A DNA stretch of 64,000 nucleotides, taken from positions 116,553,413-116,617,412 of the forward strand of contig CM077593.1 of the NCBI GenBank assembly GCA_039654915.1, read 5' to 3'. The translations under genes and the position numbers were made by a program. Below, piece after piece: positions 47,248 to 58,127 of the stretch. Within the stretch, counting starts at the first letter, position 1; every line of letters begins with the position of its first letter. The notes under the pieces were generated by a model, which saw only the letters and a list, made by a program, of their open reading frames with translations, did no database searches and had not been told where the DNA came from. The stretch comes from Aquilaria yunnanensis (taxonomy: Eukaryota; Streptophyta; Magnoliopsida; Malvales; Thymelaeaceae).

Positions 47248-48517
47248 AAGTTAATTTTATGATGAGTTCATGGTTGGTACTTTGAACCAAGACTAATTAT
47301 ATATATATAGACTCCCGTCTCATATATAGGACTTTCTAATTTATACATATAATTGAATATATAAAAATAAAAAAATAATATTACATAAAATAAATAGATA
47401 AATGGTGAATCATAAGATAAGACTACTTCTAACAATTTTTAAAGACCAAACAAGGAGAGGGAAAAAAATCGCAACAAATTAAGCAGGAAAGCATGAAATT
47501 TGTAAATAGGGTAAATTACAAAAATTCCCGGTTTGACTTAACTTACATTTATCCCTTATTCTTGAATACCTACACTTTACCCCAAAATATATAAACCTCA
47601 GTCACTTCACCTGTTAAAATGTGGGCCCAAGTGCTGTTAGTACCCCTAAAGTTTTGAGAATCATGCAAATCAACCCCTTGGTTCATCTCATGCCACCACC
47701 AACTCAGTTCTCTCAAAATGTATTACTAATAAATTTTGAGTTTCTTAATAAAATCCATGCTTTATGTTTATGGTTATATGGCAATGGTATTTACTTTTAA
47801 CATATTTTCGATCATTTCAAATATAAGAGTATGAATTTTCTAGGGACAATTATATTTGAGTTAATCCAATTATATTTGAGTTAATCCTCCTTTAATTGGA
47901 AAACTAATTATCATTGTACAAAAATAATTTCTTGCTTACTTTTTTTTAGAGATACTCCTATATTTTATTATGCACGTATTCTAAATATTACAAGACTGTA
48001 AAATATTTACATGCTTTTTAGTTCATAGTATCTTCATCATTAGTAATGAATAATTTTTTTTATTTCGCAGTCGAAATTCTTTTGGCGAATAAAGAAATTA
48101 AAAGAAAACTACCCCAAATCGATTGAGCCATTCAAATCTCGTGCGTATTATTACTATTTTCTCTTCTTTGGATCTTTTTACTTCTTCCCTATGTAAGAAG
48201 AATAAAGCAATTTCAAGTAATAGTTTTTTTCTAGCCCAAGTATCATGAATATTATTTCTGAAACCTCTCTATATATTTTTTTTCAGGACTCTATTTTTGG
48301 TCCATCGCTGCTGCCTAGCATTGAACCTAGAAACCAGCAGCAAGAAATCGTAACTCGAATTTTAAGATAAAGCACTCATTTGATGGACGAATGTTAAACC
48401 GCGGAGATTGCACCAAAGACTTCAGTCTGCTACTGATTCCGACCGGAATATTTTGCCGGCGGCCACCGTGACAATGGGTGGCAAGCTCCAGTGTCCGCTG
48501 CTGATGAAGGACAAGTT

Positions 48518-51412
48518 CACTACTAAAAAAACCCCGGTTTCCAATGGCTTTATTTCCAACGGTCAAACGCTGGAAGTTTCTAACGCAGAAGACAGTTGGA
48601 AGTTTCTAATGAAAATATTTCAATGGTTAAACCATTGGAAAATAAATGTCCTTCTACCCCAATTACCCTGTATTATGTTTTTTATGAATAAATTGTTAAA
48701 AATTTGAAACAATAAGTGAAGATGGGGATGTGAATTTTGCTTGGTTTTTCCAACGTAAGGGCTATTGGAAAATGTGAATATAATTTACCAATGGTCATAG
48801 TTGTTGGACATTTTTTTAATTTAAATTGTGCGTTTTATGAAATAATTTTTCTAACGGTCAAATTCGTTGGAAATTTTAAGAAATTAAATGATGCGTTTTA
48901 TATGAACAGTTTCCAAAGGCTAAATTTTAATTGAAATGCTGCATTTTGGGCTTCATTTTTCCAATAGTTAGGCTGTTGGAAAGTTAAAATTAAAACACCC
49001 CCTGCTCTTGACGTAACCATTTCCCTCTACTCTCATCTTTCTTCCGTTCTTCAACTTTTTCCCTCTCTCACACGCACACACTGCACATAGATCTAAAAAG
49101 GCACCAAATCCAGCTTGTTCGACATCCTCATTGTTATTTCTTCAATTCAAACTTGTAGATCTAGTAAGTTTTTACTCTTTTTATGCTTATTTTTTTTCCA
49201 GATTTTTTATTTACTTTGTTGTTTGAAGATTTGGGTATAATGAGTGCAATATTTTACTTGTGTTACCAGATTCGAAGTTGTTCCCACTCATTTTGAAGGT
49301 TTGTTTTCCATTTTGAGGTAAGATCTTCAACTAGTTTTTTCTCTTTCATTTTCATTCTCTTTTCACGAAAAAATGTGAAAAAATTAAAAAAAATTAGTTT
49401 ATTTGGTTGGAAATGTGTAAAATGTGGCTGATTTGTAGTTGTTGAAGTATTTGGGTTACCAATTGATATTTCCAATTTATGCCAATTTTGTTAATTTTTT
49501 TTTTAAATTTCAGGTTTAATAGAAAATTAGTATATTATTAGTTTTAATTAAAATTGTTTAATTGGTTAGTATATTTATGTGTGGAATTATAGTTGATAGA
49601 TCACACATTCATATATGCAATTTGTGGTTTTGCTTTTAATTTCAGGATTTAATAGAATATTAGTGTGCTTGTAGTGTTAAATAAGTTTGTTTAATTGGCT
49701 GTGATATTTATGTATGAAATTGAAGTTGATACGTTACCCATTGATATATGCAATTTTTCTCGAAGTAATTTTAAATTTTTTTATTCCAGGATTTAATTGA
49801 AAATTAGTATATTGTTAGTTTTAATTAACATTGTTTAATTGGGTGCGTTGTTTATGCATGGAATTAAAAATAATATGTTGCCTATTGGTATATCCAATTT
49901 TTGGATTTTTTTTATTTTTTTTAATATAGGGAATTGATAGAGAATTACTATATTGTTAGTTTTAAATAACTTTGTTTGATTAAGTTTGAAATTTATGTGT
50001 CCATATACTTATCAAGTAATTATCCAATAAAAAATGTATCCTATTAAGCCGAATTTGTGTTTGTACTAGGACGTATGAAGTAATGGAAATGTGAAAATAT
50101 ATATTTTTTAATTTAAAAAAATTGAAAATAATACATAAATATGAATTTTATCAATAAATTTATAGAATAAAAAATATTTATAGTTTTTAGGTGTGTGAGA
50201 TGTCATCTACACTTACTAACTTGTCTGCTTTATGATGAATGAATTATAAATAAGTTTATTTTTTTGTGGTTTTCAAGATGTCATAAAGGTAAATATATCT
50301 GCATTGGTATCAGTTCATGGAACGAGGGCATAGTTGGATGTACAGTAATCATTTCTTACCCAGGCGAATTGGGTACAAAGAGGAGTGTGAGATTGAGGTT
50401 TAGCAGTTTATAACATTTGCTTGTAGTAAACCAAGCGATATGGATGGAGAAAAAATAAGTTGCCAATGTAGGAGATGTAAAAATTTGTCGTTTAAGGATT
50501 GTGATGACGTTAGAGTTCATCTGTATAAATGGAGTTTCATGCCTTATTACTTAAATTTAACAGCTCATGGGGAGTCGACTAATGATCTCCCAGATCAGCC
50601 ATGTGATAATTCTGATTGGTATGAGTAATATGACTATAGTTCAAATGTAAATCCATATGCCCGAATGGTGTTTGATGCAGTCGGACCAAGTAGCTTGAGA
50701 CGAAATGGATGACTCGAGATCGAATGATGATGAGATGGGTTCTGTCTGAGTATTTACTGGATGAGGTATATCATTCACATGTGTGTGTTTATCGAGATTT
50801 AGTCCATTATTAGGATGGCATTATGACTGTAAACATTATTTATTTGGAATTATGTATGTTTTGTGGGGATCTATGAGTACATTTATGTTAATTCAATTTA
50901 ATATCTGAGTACATTCGATATAATATGCTTTACTTATGTGGATTATGCACATTTGGGATGCCAGATTCAACTAAAATATAATTGTGTAATGGTGGAATAA
51001 ACTGGACAATGGCCAACGTCGTTGGAAAAATGCATGCTCAAGCTGACACATGTATCAACATCTTGAGCCATTGAATATTTCCAATTCCAACGACCTAACC
51101 GTTGGCAAATTGACTATTGCATTTTCCAACGGCTTTGTTAATTCTAGTTGTTACAAGTTTCCAATGGCTTAAGCCATTGGAAAAAAATTCCCATTGGATT
51201 TCGAAAATGACCGTTAGAAATTTTCAACAGCTTAAATTCCAACAGTTGGCCATTACAAATTCCAACAGTTAATTGCTCAGCCGTTAAAATAAAATTTCCA
51301 ACACACTATTTTCTAAAGACCCTATTTCCAATGACTTTATGTTGGAAAATCCTGAATTTCCAACACGAGGCATTGGAAAAGGCCATTGAAAAATGCTATT
51401 TTTTTAGTAATG
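48518..51412. mobile_element. Non-autonomous CACTA deletion derivative
   Basis: 2,895 bp. It begins CACTACTAAAAAAACC and ends TTTAGTAATG, the right terminus carrying one change from TAGTAGTG. A perfect 3-bp duplication GTT flanks it (48515-48517 and 51413-51415). Subterminal CCAACGG/CCAATGG-type repeats lie at both ends (48538-48980 and 51000-51390). A leader and intron region (about 49000-49330) corresponds to that of the larger element at 17188. Only the first part of the transposase remains and most of the coding body is deleted. Confidence 0.85.
50317..50712 (+). pseudogene. Transposase remnant in the CACTA derivative
   Basis: Codon 1 MERGHSWMYSNHFLP, then a stop at 50401, DMDGEKISCQCRRCKN, VRVHLYKWSFMPYYLNLTAHGE, a stop at 50626, and NPYARMVFDAVGP before the final TGA. 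This matches the transposase-associated N-terminus of the larger element residue for residue in many places (SWMYSN, CRKCKN/CRRCKN, VRVHLYKW, LTAHGE). The tnp2 domain is missing, so it needs a transposase in trans. Confidence 0.85.
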
Positions 51413-52535
51413 GTTGGTGGTCAGTTTTTTGGCCACTATCATTGTTGTTGTTTATAATTATAGCGCATACAAGTGAATTGGCATGTTTTACTTTTACCTA
51501 ATTCATTACTACATTAGCTACATTCACATAATTGCATTAACAACATTTATGATTTTCAGCTACATCCTTCAATTCTCTTATGCGGAGCCTTTTTTTTTTT
51601 CCTATAATTTTTAAGATAAATTTCTTTACTATGAAAATTAATCTGTTTTATACTCCTTTTTATTTGTTTGCTTGTTTTTGGAAGCTTCTCTTCTCCCCTT
51701 GGAGATTTACGCTCCATGAGCACACAAAAGAAATATTGTAGGCACGACAAGGAAGACTAGACAATTGAAGGTGTAGAAAATGAATTTTTCAGTCAAATCG
51801 AAGAGCAATCATAAAGGCTGAAAATATTAGTGGTCAAGTTGAGGATGGGGTTATATTTTTAGATGCCAAAGTTTAGGGGTCAGAGTTTCTAGGTGGAAAA
51901 GGCCAATGTAAAAGCTTGGTTTGTCTACTTTTTTGGCCTAACAAATAATTAGCCATATGGCATTTGAGGGGATAAGTGTAAGTTTTTGGATATATAAGAA
52001 AGTAAATGTAGATTAGGCTAAATCATATATAACGGCTTCTGTAAATTTTCCATTTGTAAATAAAAAGACAAATAAAAACAAATAATATGAAATTTTTTTA
52101 ACAAATTAGCAAGAAAAATTTGTAAATGAAATGAAAATATGATTATAACTTACATTGGTATAGGTGGTGCTCCACTATTGGAAATTGCAGAAGAATAAGA
52201 TTAATGAAAGATATTGAAGAAGCAAATCACCAATAAAGAAAGAGATCATAGAGCTAAATTGAAACCAGAGGAAAGAACAAATCAAACTTATGATCTTTGT
52301 GTGAGGGTTTATTTGTCATTTGATTTTTCCATATTTCTAGTGGATAGTTGGATTGACACAAAAAAATCATATGAATAAGAGATTGAAAAAGGATATCTGA
52401 AAGAGATTGGAGAAGGAAATAGGTAAAAAAAAGGCTCCAAAAATCATGGGAGTATGGGTCAGAGAAGGAGATTGGCAAAATAGATCATTGAAGGAGATCA
52501 ACATAATAGTGGCTCTAATACTTGTTTCTTACTTT

Positions 52536-53979
52536 AGGTAAACTCCACGTGGGTCCTTTAACTTATTTTCTTATCCTGTTCGAGTCATATAACTCCATTT
52601 TGATTTAGTGAGGTCCCTTAACTTATATTTCGTGTTTTGTTTGGGTCATTTCTGTCAATTTGGTTGTTAATTTTAATGAAATCTTGGTGAAAAATAACAA
52701 CTTCAGTCCTTATATTTCATTCATCCTACTCCTAGTAGTATAGACTTTATTAATCCTACTTCTAATACCCTAAAAATTATAAATTTAATACATCAACTAC
52801 TTCTCTCCCTCACACACCAACCACTTACTGCTACTACGACCCTCACCCTCAGCATGCAATTTTTCCAAATCTGACCATCCTTTTCATATCCCGCAACCCA
52901 GACAAATCACAAATGGATTGCAATTCTTAAAATCTTAAACACAAACATGAGCTTAGAAGAAATTGAAAAAAAAAAAGACAGAAAAAAAATCAAGTCATTC
53001 AAACTCCATTTGTTAAAAAAAAAACCCAGAAAATAAATCAAATCAATCAAAGCCAAGAGCACGATTCGATCAAATCTCTTCTTGCCATAGCATCACTGAA
53101 TCCAAACCTGTGATATCGTCGCTTTTGTCAGTGGTCATGCTTAAACAACCCAGATGAGTTGTGGCTCTACTCATCCTGAAACAAATTAGATCTAGTGCAC
53201 AAACATGATTTAGTCGAGAGCGTGATGAAAAAATGAAACAAATGTTCATCTCAAATGGATCAAATTTGGTGGCTACGATGTTCATCCTAAACTAGATTTG
53301 GATCACCATCACCATATCTTGATTTGCGCCTTATTTCTCGGCAACCATGGACCATGCACAGTCGTAAACTAGATTTCGATTGGCGCCTTCTTTCTCGTTG
53401 GCATTGATATTGACAGTAGAAGGCTTGGTGAGAAATAGGACCAACAGTGGTAGAACAAAGGAAAAAAGCCCATTGCAATTTGCCCCACCATTGATTCTTA
53501 TTCCACTGCCAGCACTATCGTTCACGAGCTCACGAAGTGGGTCACCGGATTTGGGTGACGATGCATCCAGTCCATTGATTGCGAGATTAGGAGTAACGGC
53601 TAATGATGGAGATTCATCAATGGCGGTGTTCTGTCTAACCCTAGATGTGAACTTGAAGGCTGATTGTTCATCAAAAGATTTTGGATAAAGAAATTTTGGT
53701 CAACATTGACATGATTGATGTGTTATATTTATAAATTTTAAGGTGTTAAAAGTAGGGTGAATAAATTTTATGGTATTTGGAGTATGAGGTCTGAATTTTA
53801 GTTTCTAGAGTTATCATTTTTAACCAAAATTCCATTAAAATTACTGGTCCAACTGATGAAAAGATCCAAATAGGACACAAAATATATGTTAAAGGACTTC
53901 ACTAGAACAATATAAAATTATATGACTTGGTTAGAACAAAAAAAAATTAAGAAAGAGGAGCAATTGTGGATTTTATCCT
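52536..53979. mobile_element. Mutator-like TIR element, about 1.44 kb
   Basis: The left end AGGTAAACTCCACGTGGGTCC mirrors the complement of the right end, AGGATAAAATCCACAATTGC. The TIR contains repeated (G)GTCCNTTAACTTAT units (52553, 52611) and a CTGTCAATTTGG block shared with the 4234 and 58128 elements. The interior from about 52850 is GC-richer, with a plus-strand open frame 53380-53688 and minus-strand frames, none recognised. No target duplication is seen. Confidence 0.65.
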
Positions 53980-54840
53980 ATTATTAATGGTGCAAGAGAA
54001 TGTGATCAATGACAGTTTAGTGGTGTTTTTTGGAAGATGATTGAAGAATCATGATCAATTAGGAAAGAGAGATTTAGGGGGTGAGCTGGTTGAATTTTTT
54101 AGAATCTTGAGTGATTTGGATAGGTTTGGGGGGAGATTTGTAAATATTATGACTTTGAGGTGCAACAACAGAACCACAATTTTAAAGTTTTCATGGAGGA
54201 GTAGCTTGATTACCTGATTTTTTATAATTGGGGCCTCAGTCCACATTGTCAATTCCTATATTATATGAGGTTGGCTTGTGACATAAACTTAGTTATGTAA
54301 GACTCGCTCTTCTAAGATACATTAAGTATAATATGACTAATAAAATAAATAAATTTACTAAACATGAAAGCTATATATTTACGTCATATTTATATAGACT
54401 TATATCATAAGACGATGAAGAATCCAAACCTCATTGATATGTTAATAGATTATGAAAATTATGTCATATGCGTGTTTCTACATTAGTTAAAAACAAAAAG
54501 TGTCGGGTTAAACATCAAGGTTTTAAATTAAAAGTCAAATATGAGTCAAAATTAATAAAAAAATATATAATGGATATTTATGGAGTTACACTGTAAAAAT
54601 GGGAATAATATTATCATTTATAAATAGAAATATGAGGTGACATTTCATTAAACTCAAATAATCCATCAGATTTAGTGCAGAATGAACCGCCTTAAAGACA
54701 AGAGATTTCTTTTTCTTTTCTTTTTTTCTTTTAACCGGAGTTGACTTCACATAAAAAAGTATGTGAATTATGAGGGTAAGTGATTCTTTACCCAAAGATT
54801 TTTTATATATATTTAGAATTTGGTAAAGATCTTAACACAC
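53980..54840. other. AT-rich intergenic stretch
   Basis: No gene or clear element. A CTTTT-rich run lies near 54708-54732. Confidence 0.4.
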
Positions 54841-55165
54841 AATTCATTTTAACTTAAGTTAATTTATTATAAAATAATTTATTTTTATTTTTATATTTTT
54901 TTACTTAAAATTAATTTTATTTAAAAATTAATATTATATAACTGTAATAATCTATTAAAAATATAATTTTTTTAATCGTACTAAATTTTTATAAATTTTA
55001 CTAGTTTAAGGCATTAAAAAAAATTCATAAAAATTTAATAATATCATGAAAATTTACTTTCAAATAAATTATTATACCTACATAATAATTAATTTTAAAT
55101 AAAATTAATTTTAGATAAAAATATAAAAATAAAAATAATTTAATTAATTTAAGTTAAACTAAATT
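54841..55165. mobile_element. AT-rich foldback MITE, copy 3
   Basis: Best-preserved copy of the foldback family: the left arm TTCATTTTAACTTAAGTTAA mirrors the complement of the right end, TTTAGTTTAACTTAAATTAA. The interior matches copies at 40180 and 41781. No coding. Confidence 0.6.
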
Positions 55166-55583
55166 GGGTTATAAACCTCTTTTTCAAAGGCATCAATTGC
55201 CAAAATAAGCTAACCCAAAAGGCCATCAACGATAAATGATAGTATCTCTTTCTGCGCATTGTACAAAAAGGATGAAGTCAGGATTTGATAGATGAAAACA
55301 CATAAAGCAACACAGATCCGCATTGGAGAATTTGTTTAGATTCATAACTATAAATGCCAATCAATCAAAAGCCCGCAAAGATCAGCGCTGTTTCACTCTT
55401 TACCTGGGCGGGAGGCCCCGCTCTCACCTACACTCACTTCACTTGCTGACACATTGCATTGCAACTTTACGTAAACAGAGTGGTGAATTAAGCTAAATTT
55501 AATGTCGCGTTACAACTTCAAAAATTTGATTCCTATATTTAAATTTGAGTCCTTAGTTTAAACGTTTAAAATCACATAGACTT

Positions 55584-56525
55584 TAGGGTGATCATTCAGT
55601 TAATTTAATTTTATAATTGAACAAATTTTTTTTGTTATTTTAGTTTTTAATTTTTTTATTATAATGAATCAAATTGAATAATAAAACCAAACTAGTAGTT
55701 TTTTGTTCAATTCAGTTTGACACTAAAATAATTGAAATATTATTTGAGTTCTAATCTAATGACTAAAATATAAAAATAAGGGTGGGGGGTATATTTTGTT
55801 AATGGCAAATTGAGTTTGAAATTCTTCATCTTCTCGAGTTACATCGCAACCGTGTTCAAAGTTGCCGAAACTCAAGTTCAACAATTTTATCAAATTCGAG
55901 AAACAAAACCGTAGGAATTGAAAATGAAGAGGATGATTCTAATTACAGGACAGGTCAGAAATTAGATCACCAAGCTTGTTGAACAAAGGCATTTTTCATA
56001 TTAGTGTGATGACAACGACATAACCGGGAAAGTAGAAAAGGGCAAAGTTGCAAGTGACAAAAGTTACACATGGGTCGAACGAGAGGTTTACGAATGATAG
56101 TTCTGAAGCAAGATTAACATTAGCCAAGATTTTGGCGGTTAGAAGTTCAGGTTCATTACTTCATTATGTGCTCACTGGAGAGGCAAGCACGAGGCAACAA
56201 TTCTTAAATTTGCAATTCTTCCGAATCTTAATTAAGATGACCAAACATCAACAAAAGCGGTGCTTCTATTTGCCTTCCACAGCCCCTACTTCTTTTAAAT
56301 TTGTGAAATTACCCACCAAAACTCCAAATAAATATGATAGATGAAATTTCGGTTTACTTGGTTACCGAATTTACTAATATCTGAAACTGAAACTAAACTG
56401 AAACATAAATTTTTGTTATTCAGTTTTAATAAAAATTAAACCAAAATACTGAATTAACTAAACTGAATTTCATATTATTTTAGTTTTTTAAAATTTTAGT
56501 TTAGATTTAATAGGGATCACCCCTA
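55584..56525. mobile_element. Possible hAT-like element with unrecognised cargo
   Basis: The left end TAGGGTGATCATTCAGTTAA and the complement of the right end TAGGGGTGATCCCTATTAAA share the TAGGGRTGATC terminus seen in plant hAT MITEs. Interior AT-rich arms share GTTATTTTAGTTTTTAA-like sequence. The middle (about 55830-56340) is less AT-rich and holds an open frame at 56048-56344, unrecognised. No 8-bp duplication is found. Confidence 0.4.
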
Positions 56526-56904
56526 CAAATAATATCATACATATGGCCACATGTACATGGAGCATATCAACTAAATCACGTAAATTTGAGTTTAGATATT
56601 TTTTTGCCTTAATCAACACCTGTTCTTGTCCTCTAGCTCAGTTTGATGGTCTTATTATTAGTCCGATGAAGAAATGAAAGGAGCCACCTAATTAAATTTC
56701 ATATTGTGAAAACACGTTTTTAATCTCTAAGTTCTCCTCTGCTTCAATCATATTAAAGTCTAGAGTTCAAGTCTTCATATACTAAAACACAGTTGGAAAA
56801 CATTGTTCATCTACAATACCCCCCTTCTTTATTTTTTTTCTATGTAATGGCATAATCTTTCTTTTCAGCTTATGTAAATTTCCTTTCTTCCATTTAGTAT
56901 TACT

Positions 56905-57561
56905 ATAAACAAACTGAATGACTACAAACAAGTCATGTTCATATTTGTTTATTCAACTTTTAATGAATACGAACAATAAATGAATGAACACTAATACAAC
57001 TTATTTGTTCGTGTTCGTTTGTTTGTTAATAAACGAATATGAATACGAATACGAATAATTAAAGTTAATGGCTGCCACCAATCTAAATTGAAGTGAGTTT
57101 AGCAATGACTGACAGAGCAATAGGCGATAACGAGAGAAATTATGGGTTAAAGCTATAAGGCTTGGCTTAGTACTGCAGCAGGTTCATGCTATGAGAGAAA
57201 TGACTAATTATATTTGGGAAAATAAAGACAATAGATTAATTTAAGTAAGAATGAGGTATAATCATGTGTGTATGGAAAAGATGGATACTAATAAAAACAT
57301 ATGATATATAAAATATATATAATAATAATAAATGTGCATATAATATATAAATAAATAAATAAATAGACATAAACGAATAATACTTGAATGGTTTGCAAAC
57401 GTAAATGAACAAATAAGACCTTATTCGTGTTCATTCATTTAATTAATTGAATAAAAAAATCTGTTCGTATTCGTTCGTTTAACTAAATAAACAAACATAA
57501 ACAAATTCTAGCCAAACGATTCATCGAACGCTTTGTTTGTTTTTGTTTATTTGCACCCTTA
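56905..57561. repeat. hAT-like terminus and GTTCGTTT-rich repeat
   Basis: Many copies of GTTCGTGTTCGTTTGTTT and its complement AACGAATACGAATA. The right end reads complementarily TAAGGGTGCAAATAAAC, which resembles a plant hAT terminus (TAGGGGTGCAAA). I cannot find the matching left terminus. Confidence 0.45.
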
Positions 57562-58127
57562 CGTTTTACTCCCTAAATTCAATATGTTTGTCATTTTCAT
57601 TATATTTTTCTCTTCTCTTTTTTTTTTTTTCTTTTCTCCCCCCTCCCACTTTGTGCAAATTCAATGTTGAACCTTACTCCTTATAGTCTTTTCATTTGCT
57701 CTATTAATTCCAAAAATTTAATTTAACTTTTGTACCAATGTTTAAACATCACATTTTTTGTGGGAAGGCTATTTCTACCTTCTAAGAGAAAACTTTATTA
57801 GCTATGATTAGTCTAATTTTGGCATTTGCTTGAACTATTTCCAAACTTACTTTGATTTCTGTTTAAACCCTCAATTTGTTCCATTTTATTACTCTTTTAT
57901 GTGTCAATAGTAAAACACCAATTTTAGTTCCTAAAATTCTGCTTTGTACCCTAATAATCTCAAAACGTTATTTGTACAAAAATTAGACCTGATTTTAGGT
58001 TAACTTCAAATCTCAATCTTTTTATTTTTTTGAAAAACTTTATTTTACTAATAGTTAAATCCACTTTTAATTACTAGAACTCTAAGCTTTCTTCTTTTCA
58101 ACCCCAAACTTTATTATTTAATAATTA

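Larger units (their letters stand above)
47508..52051. mobile_element. Mutator-like TIR element, split by a CACTA insertion
   Basis: A perfect 10-bp direct repeat ATTTGTAAAT (47498-47507 and 52052-52061) brackets the element. The left end AGGGTAAATTACAAAAATTC mirrors the complement of the right end, GGAAAATTTACAGAAGCC. TIR similarity continues (ACCTACACTTTACCCC versus AAAACTTACACTTATCCCC). Minus the 2.9-kb CACTA derivative, the element is about 1.65 kb. The interior near 48290-48517 is GC-richer and gene-like but unrecognised. Confidence 0.75.
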
